This document shows, piece by piece, positions 15,930-24,619 of a DNA stretch of 64,000 nucleotides. The stretch lies in contig NZ_BCTO01000050.1 in the NCBI RefSeq assembly GCF_001571325.1, positions 17,946-81,945 on the forward strand, in the 5' to 3' direction. Both the position numbers and the translations under genes were made by a program. Below the pieces are notes generated by a model that ran no database searches, was not told the origin of the DNA, and was given only the letters and a program-made list of their open reading frames with translations. Source of the stretch: Delftia tsuruhatensis NBRC 16741. GTDB taxonomy: Bacteria; Pseudomonadota; Gammaproteobacteria; Burkholderiales; Burkholderiaceae_C. Positions within the stretch are counted from its first letter, which is position 1. The number at the start of each line of letters is the position of its first letter.

Positions 15930-16517
15930 ATGACCAGACTGCTGATGATCGACAACTACGACAGCTTCACCTACAACATCGTCCAGTACTTCGGCGAGCT
16001 GGGTGCCGATGTCGCCGTGGTGCGCAATGACGAGGCCACGCTGGACGAGGTGATCGCCCTGGTCGAGCGCGAGAAGATCGACCGCCTGGTGATCTCGCCC
16101 GGCCCCTGCTCGCCGGCCGAAGCCGGTATTTCCGTGGCGGCCATCCAGCACTTCGCGGGCCGCCTGCCCATCCTGGGCGTGTGCCTGGGCCATCAGAGCA
16201 TTGGCGCGGCCTTCGGCGGCGACATCGTGCGCGCGGGCCAGCAGATGCATGGCAAGACCAGCGTCATCACCACCGACCGCAAGGGCGTGTTCGCCGACCT
16301 GCCCGAGCAGTTCACGGTCAACCGCTACCACTCGCTGGCCATCGCGCGCTCCAGCCTGCCCGCATGCCTGGAGATCACGGCCACCAGCGAGGACGGCGAG
16401 ATCCAGGGCGTGCGCCACACCAGCCTGGCCATCGAGGGCGTGCAATTCCACCCCGAGAGCATCCTCACCGAGCATGGCCATGCCATGCTCAAGAATTTCC
16501 TGGAACAGAAGGCCTGA
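15930..16517 (+). CDS. trpG: Anthranilate synthase component II (glutamine amidotransferase)
   Basis: A 195-residue class I glutamine amidotransferase. The start MTRLLMIDNYDSFTYNIVQYF is the hallmark of TrpG/PabA. The catalytic triad is Cys85 (GVCLGHQS), His174 and Glu176 (VQFHPES). The oxyanion stretch ISPGPCSPAEAGIS is intact. It supplies ammonia to TrpE for anthranilate synthesis from chorismate, and many TrpG proteins also serve PabB. trpE is not in the window. AGGAG precedes the start. It is first in trpGDC, with 29 bp to trpD. Confidence 0.97.
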   Translation: MTRLLMIDNYDSFTYNIVQYFGELGADVAVVRNDEATLDEVIALVEREKIDRLVISPGPCSPAEAGISVAAIQHFAGRLPILGVCLGHQSIGAAFGGDIVRAGQQMHGKTSVITTDRKGVFADLPEQFTVNRYHSLAIARSSLPACLEITATSEDGEIQGVRHTSLAIEGVQFHPESILTEHGHAMLKNFLEQKA

Positions 16518-16546
16518 GCAGGCCGGCACCCAACCGAGACACCGCA

Positions 16547-17581
16547 ATGACCCAGATCACCCCCCAGGAAGCGCTGCAGCGCACCATCGAGCACCGCGAA
16601 ATCTTCCACGACGAGATGCTGCACCTGATGCGCCTGATCATGCGCGGCGAGCTGTCGCCCGTGATGACGGCGGCCATCGTCACCGGCCTGCGCGTGAAGA
16701 AGGAGACCATCGGCGAGATCACGGCCGCGGCCGAGGTCATGCGCGAGTTCTCCAACAAGGTCCATGTGGAGGACAAGCGCCACCTGGTGGACATCGTGGG
16801 CACGGGCGGCGATGGCGCCAACACCTTCAACATCTCCACCTGCTCCATCTTCGTGATCGCGGCGGCGGGCGGCAAGGTCAGCAAGCACGGCGGGCGCAGC
16901 GTCAGCAGCAAGAGCGGCAGCGCCGACGCCATGGAGGCGCTGGGCGTCAACATCCAGCTCAGCCCCGAGCAGATCGCGCGCAGCATCGCCGACGTGGGCA
17001 TCGGCTTCATGTTCGCGCCCAACCACCACCCGGCCATGAAGAACGTGGCGCCCGTGCGCAAGGAGCTGGGCGTACGCACCATCTTCAACATCCTGGGCCC
17101 GCTGACCAATCCGGCCAGCGCGCCCAACATCCTCATGGGCGTGTTCCACGAGGACCTGGTCGGCATCCAGGTGCGCGCGCTGCAGCGCCTGGGCGCCGAG
17201 CACGCCATCGTGGTCTATGGCCGCGACGGCCTGGACGAGATCAGCCTGGGCGCGGGCACCCTGGTGGGCGAGCTCAAGGACGGCGTGGTGCGCGAGTACG
17301 AGATCCATCCCGAGGACTTCGGCCTGCGCATGGTGGGCACGCGCGCCTTCAAGGTGGACAATCCCGAGGAATCCAAGGCCATGCTGCTGGGCGTGCTCCA
17401 TGGCGAAAAGAGTGCCGCGCGCGACATCGTCTGCCTGAACGCGGGTGCCGCCCTGTATGCGGCCAACGTGGCCTCCAGCATCGAGGACGGCATGGCCCGC
17501 GCCCAGGCGGCGCTGGACAGCGGCGCTGCCCTGGCCAAGCTCAACGAACTCGTGGCCTACACGGCCCGGCTGACGGCCTGA
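16547..17581 (+). CDS. trpD: Anthranilate phosphoribosyltransferase
   Basis: A 344-residue enzyme of normal length that transfers phosphoribose from PRPP to anthranilate. The PRPP/Mg motif GTGGDG is at 85-90, followed by NTFNIST and KHGGRSVSSKSGSAD. The later NHHPAMKNVAPVRKELGVRTIFNILGPLTNPA block is typical. The open frame extends far upstream, but MTQITPQEALQ at 16547 gives the family's usual N-terminus. It is a separate gene, not fused to trpG as in enterobacteria. It lies 50 bp before trpC. Confidence 0.97.
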   Translation: MTQITPQEALQRTIEHREIFHDEMLHLMRLIMRGELSPVMTAAIVTGLRVKKETIGEITAAAEVMREFSNKVHVEDKRHLVDIVGTGGDGANTFNISTCSIFVIAAAGGKVSKHGGRSVSSKSGSADAMEALGVNIQLSPEQIARSIADVGIGFMFAPNHHPAMKNVAPVRKELGVRTIFNILGPLTNPASAPNILMGVFHEDLVGIQVRALQRLGAEHAIVVYGRDGLDEISLGAGTLVGELKDGVVREYEIHPEDFGLRMVGTRAFKVDNPEESKAMLLGVLHGEKSAARDIVCLNAGAALYAANVASSIEDGMARAQAALDSGAALAKLNELVAYTARLTA

Positions 17582-17631
17582 GCCGCGCAGCCCCCATCGA
17601 CCACCGAATACAAGAAACCAAGGAAAGCAAC

Positions 17632-18435
17632 GTGTCCGACATCCTCAAGCAAATCTGCGACGTGAAAGTGCAGGAAGTGGCGGCCGCCCAGAAGCGCATG
17701 CCCTTCGCGGACATGCGCCGCGACGCCGAAAGCCGCGTGCTCACGCGCGACTTCGTGGGCGCGCTGCGCGCCAAGATCGCCGCCGGCCATGCCGGCGTGA
17801 TCGCCGAGATCAAGAAGGCCAGCCCCAGCAAGGGCGTGATCCGCGAGGACTTCATCCCCGCCGACATCGCGCAAAGCTATGCCGATGGCGACGGCAAGGG
17901 CGTCAGCGCCGCCTGCCTCTCGGTGCTGACCGACAAGCAGTTCTTCCAGGGCAGCGTGGACTATCTCAAGCAGGCGCGCGCCAGCTGCCACCTGCCCGTG
18001 CTGCGCAAGGACTTCATGGTCGATCCCTACCAGATCTACGAATCGCGGGCCATGGGCGCCGACTGCGTGCTGCTGATCGCCGCCTGCCTGGACGACGCGC
18101 AGATGGCCGAGATGGAACAGATCGCCCACAGCCTGGACATGGCCGTGCTGGTCGAGGTGCACGACGGCGCCGAGCTGGACCGCGCCCTGCGCCTCAAGAC
18201 CCCGCTGGTGGGCATCAACAACCGCAACCTGCGCAGCTTCGAGGTCAGCATACAGACCACGCTGGACCTGCAAAAGAACGTGCCGGCAGACCGCCTGCTG
18301 GTCACCGAGTCGGGCATCGGCAGCCGCGAGGACGTCAAGGCCATGCGCGATGCCGGTATCCACGGCTTCCTGGTGGGCGAGGCCTTCATGCGCGCCAAGG
18401 AGCCGGGAGAGGCGCTGGCCAAGCTGTTTGCCTAA
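17632..18435 (+). CDS. trpC: Indole-3-glycerol-phosphate synthase
   Basis: A 267-residue TIM-barrel enzyme that closes the indole ring from CdRP. Visible family motifs are VIAEIKKASPSKGVIREDF near residue 60, the barrel strand LRKDFMVDPYQIYESRAMGAD, VGINNRNLRSFEV and VTESGIGSREDV. The start is a GTG (VSDILKQICDVKVQEV), with AAGGAAAG about 6 bases upstream; no ATG would give the conserved N-terminus. It is the monofunctional form without TrpF. Its TAA stop overlaps the stop of the converging hipB-like gene. Confidence 0.96.
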   Translation: MSDILKQICDVKVQEVAAAQKRMPFADMRRDAESRVLTRDFVGALRAKIAAGHAGVIAEIKKASPSKGVIREDFIPADIAQSYADGDGKGVSAACLSVLTDKQFFQGSVDYLKQARASCHLPVLRKDFMVDPYQIYESRAMGADCVLLIAACLDDAQMAEMEQIAHSLDMAVLVEVHDGAELDRALRLKTPLVGINNRNLRSFEVSIQTTLDLQKNVPADRLLVTESGIGSREDVKAMRDAGIHGFLVGEAFMRAKEPGEALAKLFA

Positions 18436-18755
18436 GACGCGTCGTTGTGCGGGCCGGCCGGTGAATCCGGGGTCCGCACGATGCGCACCACCCCGAGCTT
18501 GAGCCCCAGCATGGCCAAGATGCGGTTCATGGTCTGCACGCTGCCTTCGCTGCGCTCCTGCTCGATGTCCTGCAGCGTTCTATAGGAAACGCCGCAAAGC
18601 TTGGCCATCTCGGCCGTGGTCAGCCGCATGGTCTTCTTCAGATGCCGCACGGCCTGCGGCAAAGACCATTCGGGGTGGGCCAGCACATCGTCAATAGCCT
18701 GCCTGCGCAGCTCCAGCTGCTGGGCAATGGGAATGGGGGTGAAACGCTTGTCCAT
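18432..18755 (-). CDS. hipB: HipB-like XRE-family antitoxin/repressor
   Basis: A 107-residue protein with an XRE-type helix-turn-helix at about 43-75 (MRLTTAEMAKLCGVSYRTLQDIEQERSEGSVQTMNRILAMLGLKLGVV), the layout of HipB-like regulators. It would bind its own operator and, in known pairs, hold the HipA kinase. Here it follows hipA by 5 bp, whereas hipB normally comes first. The N-terminal 40 residues (PIAQQLELRRQAIDDVLAHPEWSLPQAVRHLKK) are an extension before the HTH. Its TAG stop shares bases with the trpC stop. Confidence 0.88.
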   Translation of the reverse strand: MDKRFTPIPIAQQLELRRQAIDDVLAHPEWSLPQAVRHLKKTMRLTTAEMAKLCGVSYRTLQDIEQERSEGSVQTMNRILAMLGLKLGVVRIVRTPDSPAGPHNDAS

Positions 18756-18760
18756 GGTCT

Positions 18761-20089
18761 TCAGCGCAGCGCAGCGAGCTCCTGCGCACGTGCCAGGAGG
18801 GCGGGACGCAGGTGGCCGAGAACCTCGGGCTCCAGCCCTAGCGCCAGACCGTCTGCGGCGATGCGCTCCAGCGCGGGAATCATGGCCTTGAGGCCTTTCA
18901 CCAGTGGATCGCGCTGCAACGGATCCGACTGCGTGCCCCGGCGTTTTCGAGGGAGCTGCGCGGCCAGCGCACAGACGCTATCCAGCACACGGCCCCAATC
19001 GGGCCGGCCGCCCTGTTCATCCCGCCAGCGGATGCGTCGGGCAATGCCGTCCGGGTGGAGATACATGGGCGCAAAGTCGTACAGGGGCGTGAGCGCGATG
19101 CGGCCATCGAAACCGCGCTGCACGGCGGTGTTGCGCGCGTGGTTGTCCTTGTTGCCCAGGGCCAGGTTGGCAATGTCGCGTTTGATGTATTCGAGCACTT
19201 CCTGCTGCGGGTGGCTGCAGTGCCGCATCAGCTCCAGGCAGACCGTGTCATGGTCGGGCACGGCTTCGAAGCCTGGCATGCCGGTCAGCGTGGCAATGCT
19301 TTCCTGCGCCAGTCGCGTGACCGCGCCCCGGTGCACCTGCCGGTCAAACCGTCGTATGAACAGCGCACGCTGGTGCAACTCCAGCGGTGCATGCACCCGC
19401 AGTCCCAGATCGGCGGCCAGACGCATATAGGTGGCCTCATGCCTGAGGATGCAGGCCAGCTGCGGGTCGGTGCCGCGTCCGAACTTGACGATGTAGTGCT
19501 GCACCGCCTGCTCGTCCGCAAGGGTGTGGTCCAGGTACAGCAGACCATCCTGGGCGCGTGTCAGCAGCACCTTGGGCCACTCGCCTTGTATTCCGGAGGA
19601 CCCGGCAACAAACAGGCCATGCGAGGCAAGGTACTCGGAGAACTCGTCGCCGCGTTGCGCAACCTCCTCGTCGGTGAACCCGCGCATGCCTCCCCCATGG
19701 TTGCCCAGCCATTGCGCCGCTTCCTTGACGCGCAGGTTTCCTATGGGGTTACCTGCCCCGGCCAGCAGCAACTGCCAGTCGGCAACCGCACCTGCCAGGG
19801 GAGATTGGCCCAGGCGTTGCAGCAGCTCGCGCCGACCAAAGCCTTGAGGCAGCATGTCGATCAGAAAGACTGGCCAATGCACCTGCTGCAGGGGCTCCAG
19901 CCCCACAGGCCAACGGGCACAAAGGGCGCGGGCATCGGTGGCGCCCGCATGCTGGACCGCCCAGTCCACGGTATAGCCCGAGTAGGTGCTGGCCTTCCAG
20001 CCTTCTCCTTGCTGCCCGCGCAGGTCCACGCTCGCGACGTCGTGCCAGGCGCTGCAGTGGTGCAGTTGTAGAGTGCAGTTTGCGGTCAT
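18761..20089 (-). CDS. hipA: HipA-family serine/threonine kinase toxin
   Basis: A 442-residue HipA kinase. An N-terminal couple-HipA region precedes the Gly-rich loop SSGIQGEWPK (164-173), the lysine-bearing strand VKFGRG (201-206), the catalytic loop GNKDNHARN (312-320, Asp315) and the metal-binding DFAP (338-341). All core residues appear intact. Known HipA kinases phosphorylate GltX or other tRNA-related targets and cause dormancy; the target here is unknown. No ribosome site precedes the ATG, and a sigma-70 promoter places the transcript start almost at the ATG, so a leaderless mRNA is likely. Confidence 0.92.
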   Translation of the reverse strand: MTANCTLQLHHCSAWHDVASVDLRGQQGEGWKASTYSGYTVDWAVQHAGATDARALCARWPVGLEPLQQVHWPVFLIDMLPQGFGRRELLQRLGQSPLAGAVADWQLLLAGAGNPIGNLRVKEAAQWLGNHGGGMRGFTDEEVAQRGDEFSEYLASHGLFVAGSSGIQGEWPKVLLTRAQDGLLYLDHTLADEQAVQHYIVKFGRGTDPQLACILRHEATYMRLAADLGLRVHAPLELHQRALFIRRFDRQVHRGAVTRLAQESIATLTGMPGFEAVPDHDTVCLELMRHCSHPQQEVLEYIKRDIANLALGNKDNHARNTAVQRGFDGRIALTPLYDFAPMYLHPDGIARRIRWRDEQGGRPDWGRVLDSVCALAAQLPRKRRGTQSDPLQRDPLVKGLKAMIPALERIAADGLALGLEPEVLGHLRPALLARAQELAALR

Positions 20090-20127
20090 TTACACGAAAT
20101 TCTAGGTAAAGCATTGGGCTGACTCAA
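20089..20127 (-). promoter_or_regulatory. hipA promoter with overlapping operator-like dyad, probably leaderless
   Basis: On the minus strand TTGAGT (20127-20122), 17 bases and TAGAAT (20104-20099) form a good sigma-70 promoter. The -10 ends 9 bases before the ATG, so transcription should begin at or within about 2 bases of the start codon. TTTAC-N12-GTAAA (20089-20110) is an inverted repeat covering the -10 and the start, well placed for HipB autorepression. A second dyad, TTACACG (20090-20096) with CGTGTAA (20147-20153), brackets the -35. Confidence 0.6.
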
Positions 20128-20322
20128 GGTTTTTCGTATGTTTTTCCGTGTAACCATTGTCTGTCTTTAGGACGCCATTGGAGGCGGACGTACCTCCCCG
20201 CCGCAGGGAAAGGTATGCTTGCCGTGATCCAACAGGCATGGCGCTTGCGCCCATGCATTTCAGCTGTACTTTTTTGAGGGAGGCTGCTGCCTCGGCATGT
20301 GGCGGCGGTGCCCCCATCCGCC

Positions 20323-21054
20323 ATGGCCCTTCAAGACGACGCAATCGCCCCGGCGCAAGCCGACCAACTCCAATCCGCCGATCCCGCCGACTGGCCCGTT
20401 GCGCCCGACTGGCAGCCCCTGGTCGAGGACTTCTTCGCGGGTGCCACGGGCCAGCAGCTGCTGACCTTTCTGCACCAGCGCCTGGAAGCCGGCGCCGTGA
20501 TCTTTCCGCCCCAGCCGCTGCGCGCGCTGGAGCTGACACCGCCCGATGAGGTGCGCGTGGTCATCCTGGGGCAGGACCCCTACCACGGCCGGGGGCAGGC
20601 CGAAGGCCTGTCGTTCTCGGTGGCGCCGGGCGTGCGCATGCCGCCCTCGCTGCAGAACATCTTCAAGGAGATGCAGCGTGACCTGGGCGTGCCCTTCCCG
20701 CCGTTCCCCAACCCGGGCGGCAGCCTGGTCAAGTGGGCCAGGAACGGCGTGCTGCTGCTCAACACCTGTCTCACGGTGGAGGAAGGCCAGGCGGCCAGTC
20801 ACTCGGGCAAGGGATGGGAGCTGCTGACCGATGCGGTGATCCGGCACATCGCCCAGGGCACGCGCCCCGTGGTCTTCATGCTCTGGGGCAGCCATGCGCA
20901 GTCCAAGCGCGCCTTCATTCCGGCCGACCGGGGCCATCTGGTGCTGACCAGCAACCATCCCTCGCCGCTGTCGGCGCTGCGCCCGCCCGTGCCCTTCATC
21001 GGCAACGGGCACTTCGGCAAGGCGCGCGACTTCCGCGCCCAGCACGGTTACTGA
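20323..21054 (+). CDS. ung: Uracil-DNA glycosylase, family 1
   Basis: A 243-residue family 1 UDG, of normal length. The water-activating motif GQDPYHG is at 83-89, the uracil pocket segment is VLLLNTCLTVEEGQAASH, and the DNA-minor-groove loop is HPSPLSALR. It removes uracil from DNA arising from cytosine deamination. I use ATG 20323; a GTG at 20299 adds 8 residues and lies 15 bases after GGGAGG, so the longer form is possible. Its stop overlaps the converging alkyl-sulfatase-like gene by 7 bp. Confidence 0.96.
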   Translation: MALQDDAIAPAQADQLQSADPADWPVAPDWQPLVEDFFAGATGQQLLTFLHQRLEAGAVIFPPQPLRALELTPPDEVRVVILGQDPYHGRGQAEGLSFSVAPGVRMPPSLQNIFKEMQRDLGVPFPPFPNPGGSLVKWARNGVLLLNTCLTVEEGQAASHSGKGWELLTDAVIRHIAQGTRPVVFMLWGSHAQSKRAFIPADRGHLVLTSNHPSPLSALRPPVPFIGNGHFGKARDFRAQHGY

Positions 21055-23081
21055 GCGGCCCGCTCGGGGCGTGGCTCCACGATGGGGAACACGCTGTCGA
21101 AGCGGTCCAGCATGGACATGAGCGCCGCTACCTTGGAGGCGTCGCCCTCGATGCGCAGCTGGCCGCTCTTGATGGCCTCGGCCATCGTGGTCTCCTGGCC
21201 TGCAATGGCGTCCAGCGTGGCGCGCGTCAGGCGCAGGCTGGCATGGGCGGCGGGCGCAAGGCCCGGGCTCTGGGTGAGTGCGCTGTTCTCCAGGTTCAGG
21301 CTGCGCTGCTCGCCGGTGTCGGTGAAGGTCCAGTTGAGCACGATGCGCTGGCCTGCGGCCTTGCCCGCGTCCAGCCGCACGCCCAGGTAGTCGAAGAACA
21401 TCTCCAGCGGCAGGCTGCGCACCAGGTCGCGCGCGGTGCTGCCGGGCCTGGGCAGCTGGGGCACGCCCTGGCGCAGTTCCGCCGCGCCCTGCAGGAAGGC
21501 GTTGCGGGCCGTGGCCGATTCCATCTGGTAGCCCAGCTGTTCATAGGCATTGGCCGCCAGGCGGCGTGCTGCCTGGTTGGCCGGGTCGGCGAAGACCAGT
21601 TGCGAGGCGATCTGCGCAACCCAGCGGTATTCGCCGCGCTCGTAGTCGGCCTGCGCACGGCGCAGCACGGCGTCGGCGCCACCCATGTATTCCACGGTCT
21701 TGCGTGCGGCGGGCACGGGCGGCAGCGCCTCCAGCTGGGCCGGGTTGCCTTCGTAGTAGCCCAGGTAGTGCTGGTAGATGGCGCGGATGTTGTGGCGCAG
21801 GTGGCCGTAGAAGGCATGTGTGGCGCCGTCGCGGGCCAGGGATTCGGGCATCTTCAGCATCTCGGCGATCTCCGAGCCCACGTAGCCGTGGTTCATGAGG
21901 CGCACGGTCTGGTCGTGCAGGTATTTGTAGGTGTCGCGCTGGCCGGCCAGCATGCGCTGCAGCCGGGGCTGGCCCCAGACCGGCCAGTGGTGCTGGGCAA
22001 TCATGATCTCGGCCTTGCCACCATAGGCGTGCAGGGCGTCGTTCAGGTGGCGCGACCAGCCCAGCGCATCGCGCACCTGGGCGCCGCGCAGCGGCAGCAG
22101 GTTGTGCTGGGTGTGCACGGCGATCTCGGCCATGTTCAGCACCTTGAGCTGGGGGTAGTACATGATCATCTCGGCCGGCGCCTCGGCCCCGGGCGTGAGC
22201 GCGAACTCGATGTCCACGCCGTCGATGCGCAGGGTCTCGCGCGGCTCGTCGATCACGCGCGTGGGCGCGATCAGTCCCATGGTGCCGGGCGCACCCGCCT
22301 TGCCCAGCCCTGCGTCCACCTGTCCCCTGGCATCGCGCGGCAGCAGCATGCCGAACTGGTAGAGCGCGCGCCGGCCCATGGCGTGGCCGGCGATCACGTT
22401 CTCGCCCACGGCCTCGGCCATGAAGCCCGCCGGGGCGATGACCTGCACGCGGCCCGCATCCACCTCTTCCTGGCGCACCACGCCGCGCACGCCGCCGAAA
22501 TGGTCCACATGGCTGTGCGAGTAGATGACGGCCACCACGGGCTTGCGCGGTCGGTGCTGGTAGTACAGGTCCATGGCGGCCTGGGCGGTCTCGGTGTACA
22601 TCAGCGGATCGACCACGATCAGGCCGGTCTCGCCCTCGATGATGCTCATGTTCGACAGGTCCAGGCCGCGCACCTGGTAGAGCCTGTCGGTCACCTGGAA
22701 CAGGCCGCTGACGCGGTTGCGCTGTGCCTGGCGCCACAGCGCGGGGTGCACGGTGTCGGGCGCCTGGTCCTGCTGCAGGAATGCATAGGCCTGCATGCCC
22801 CAGATGGGCCGGCCCTGGGCATTGCGCACCACCAGCGCATCCGCCGAGGCGATCAGGCCGCGTTGCGCGTCCTCCATGGCCTGGGCGTCGTCCTGAGGCT
22901 GCTGCGCCAGCGCAGCCTGCTGGGCCGCGCGCGTGGCCGCGCTGGCTGCCTGTGGCCGGGCCATGTCGGAGACCGGCAGGCTGCTGCCTGCGCAGGCGCT
23001 CAGCAGGGCGGCGGCGGCCAGGCAGGCCAGCAGGCGGCAAGGGCGCGCCAGCGCGCGGGGCAGGGGGTGTGAGGCTTGCAT
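21048..23081 (-). CDS. Alkyl-sulfatase-like metallo-beta-lactamase lipoprotein
   Basis: A 677-residue protein. A lipoprotein signal (LLACLAAAALLSAC, Cys30) is followed by a metallo-beta-lactamase domain with HSHVDHFGG (HSHVDH at 189-194), then alkyl-sulfatase dimerisation and SCP2-like C-terminal domains (ending SGQLRIEGDASKVAALMSMLD). This is the SdsA1/YjcS layout, zinc enzymes that hydrolyse primary alkyl sulfates such as SDS. The lipobox is unusual, since characterised members are soluble. I chose ATG 23081 because AGGAG lies 9 bases before it; an ATG at 23099 lies before that site. It is divergent from a Crp/Fnr regulator. Confidence 0.88.
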   Translation of the reverse strand: MQASHPLPRALARPCRLLACLAAAALLSACAGSSLPVSDMARPQAASAATRAAQQAALAQQPQDDAQAMEDAQRGLIASADALVVRNAQGRPIWGMQAYAFLQQDQAPDTVHPALWRQAQRNRVSGLFQVTDRLYQVRGLDLSNMSIIEGETGLIVVDPLMYTETAQAAMDLYYQHRPRKPVVAVIYSHSHVDHFGGVRGVVRQEEVDAGRVQVIAPAGFMAEAVGENVIAGHAMGRRALYQFGMLLPRDARGQVDAGLGKAGAPGTMGLIAPTRVIDEPRETLRIDGVDIEFALTPGAEAPAEMIMYYPQLKVLNMAEIAVHTQHNLLPLRGAQVRDALGWSRHLNDALHAYGGKAEIMIAQHHWPVWGQPRLQRMLAGQRDTYKYLHDQTVRLMNHGYVGSEIAEMLKMPESLARDGATHAFYGHLRHNIRAIYQHYLGYYEGNPAQLEALPPVPAARKTVEYMGGADAVLRRAQADYERGEYRWVAQIASQLVFADPANQAARRLAANAYEQLGYQMESATARNAFLQGAAELRQGVPQLPRPGSTARDLVRSLPLEMFFDYLGVRLDAGKAAGQRIVLNWTFTDTGEQRSLNLENSALTQSPGLAPAAHASLRLTRATLDAIAGQETTMAEAIKSGQLRIEGDASKVAALMSMLDRFDSVFPIVEPRPERAAQ

Positions 23082-23170
23082 GGGAAGGTCTCCTGGCATG
23101 TGTTCGATGTCAGCGGCGAAAATACGCAGGCCCGCCGGCTGTGTCTGTCAGCCACCCGACATCCCTTTCC

Positions 23171-23884
23171 ATGCAAGCTTCCCTCGCCTCTTCCTACCTG
23201 CCCACGCTGCGCGCCGGCCGCTGGTTCAGCGCATTGGCGCCGCAGTTTGCCGATTTGCTGCTGGCGCTGGCACAGCCGCGCCGCCTGGAGGCGGGCGAAG
23301 CCCTGTTCCTGCGCGGCGATGCGCTGGAGGGCGGTTTGTTCGCCGTGGTCCGCGGCAGCGTCGGTTTCTCCGGTGTGGGCGGCCAGAGCGAGCAGGCGCG
23401 CGAGGCGCTGCTCACGCGCATGGGACCAGCCACCTGGTTTGGCGAGATCGCGCTGTTCGACGGTTCGCCGCGCACCCACGATGCCCACGCCATGGAGCCC
23501 AGCGTGGTGCTGCAGGTGCCACGCCAGCCGCTGCTGGACTGGCTGCAGCAGCACCCCGCGCACTGGCATGACCTGGGCGTGCTGATGTCGGGGCGCATGC
23601 GGGCGGCCTTTGCGGCGCTGGAGGACCTGGCCCTGATGCCCGCACCCCAGCGGCTGGCGCGCCGCCTGGTGGCCATGGCGCGTGGCTACGGCGAGCGGCT
23701 GGACGACGTGCCGGCCCGGCCGCGCCTGGATATCACGCAGGAGCAGCTGGCGCGCATGCTGTCGATCTCGCGCCAGACCACCAACGTGCTGCTGCAGGGC
23801 CTGCAGGCGCGGGGCCTCATCCGGGTGCAGCGCGGCGAGATCGAGATCCTGCAGTGGCAGGCGCTGTGCGCCGAGCGGTTCTGA
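23171..23884 (+). CDS. Crp/Fnr-family transcriptional regulator
   Basis: A 237-residue regulator. An N-terminal cyclic-nucleotide-binding barrel (RRLEAGEALFLRGDALEGGLFAVVRGSV; WFGEIALFDGSPRTHDAHAM at the phosphate cassette) is joined by a long helix to a winged HTH (ITQEQLARMLSISRQTTNVLLQGLQARGLIRV). There is no N-terminal cysteine cluster, so it is not an oxygen-sensing FNR. The phosphate-cassette Arg is present (SPRTHDA), so cNMP binding is possible. Divergent placement 89 bp from the alkyl-sulfatase gene suggests it controls that gene. The ATG 23171 gives the family's normal length; ribosome site weak. Confidence 0.88.
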   Translation: MQASLASSYLPTLRAGRWFSALAPQFADLLLALAQPRRLEAGEALFLRGDALEGGLFAVVRGSVGFSGVGGQSEQAREALLTRMGPATWFGEIALFDGSPRTHDAHAMEPSVVLQVPRQPLLDWLQQHPAHWHDLGVLMSGRMRAAFAALEDLALMPAPQRLARRLVAMARGYGERLDDVPARPRLDITQEQLARMLSISRQTTNVLLQGLQARGLIRVQRGEIEILQWQALCAERF

Positions 23885-23943
23885 GAAGGCCCGGTTGTGT
23901 GAGGGTCCATCAAGGCGGCGCTACGTGCTGACTGGCCGCCGTT

Positions 23944-24081
23944 TCAGACCACCAGCACGCCTTCCACGTCCTGCACCTTGCACCGCGCCAGTGCGAGATG
24001 GGCCTTGGCCCTGTCGAGCACCAGGTAGAGGAACAGTCCCTCGCGGTGGGCGCGCGCCTTCAGGGCGGGGTCATTCTGCAT
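23944..24081 (-). CDS. 45-residue protein of the GTPase cluster
   Basis: MQNDPALKARAHREGLFLYL... is a 45-codon frame overlapping the GTPase stop by 11 bp, which suggests translational coupling. The product is helical (LYLVLDRAKAHLALARCKVQDVEG) and ends in the hydrophobic VLVV. Codon use matches its neighbours, with G/C at most third positions. It is too short for usual gene finders. The regular pattern of charged and aliphatic residues suggests a real docking peptide or subunit, but I know no family for it. Confidence 0.55.
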   Translation of the reverse strand: MQNDPALKARAHREGLFLYLVLDRAKAHLALARCKVQDVEGVLVV

Positions 24082-24619
24082 GGGGGCTGTCCTGCGACAG
24101 GGCTTCGATCTGCAGCAGCAGCAACTCGATCAGTGCCACCACCTGCGCGCGCTCGCGCACATCGGCCGGCACCACCGGGCATAGCAGGCCACGCGACTGC
24201 AGGTGCAGGGCAAATCCTTCGAGGTCGGGCCGGCCATGCCGGTCCATGCGGCACACGGCCACCACGCAGGCCGTGGTGCGCAGCGTGGCGGACAGGGCAT
24301 TGATGTAGGTATCCAGGTCGCCCAGTGGGTCGGGCCGACTGTTGTCGATCAGCAGGATCACCCCCAGCGCGCCGTGCGAGAGGATGTTCCACATGAAGTC
24401 GAAGCGCTCCTGGCCCGGCGTGCCGTACAGGTGCAGTTTTTCGCCGTTGTCCAGGGTGAGTTCTCCGTAGTCCATGCCGGCGGTGGTCAGGGCCTTGTCC
24501 ACTGCCGCATCGGTGTTGCGCACGTCGGTGCTTACCGGAGCGATCTCGCTGATGGCGCGTATGGCGGTGGTCTTGCCCGCGCCCGCGGTTCCGCAAATCA
24601 GGATCTTCAGCTCACTCAT
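24071..24619 (-). CDS. Small Ras-like GTPase
   Basis: A 182-residue P-loop GTPase. Walker A GTAGAGKTT is at 10-18, a switch region is STDVRNTDAAV, and the G3-like GTPGQERFDFMW gives the characteristic PGQ variant of prokaryotic Arf/MglA-like GTPases. The G4 position reads CRMD instead of NKxD, so guanine recognition may be altered. Such GTPases work with roadblock proteins in polarity, signalling or surface motility, but I see no roadblock gene here. It overlaps the upstream 219-residue gene by 8 bp. Confidence 0.85.
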   Translation of the reverse strand: MSELKILICGTAGAGKTTAIRAISEIAPVSTDVRNTDAAVDKALTTAGMDYGELTLDNGEKLHLYGTPGQERFDFMWNILSHGALGVILLIDNSRPDPLGDLDTYINALSATLRTTACVVAVCRMDRHGRPDLEGFALHLQSRGLLCPVVPADVRERAQVVALIELLLLQIEALSQDSPHAE

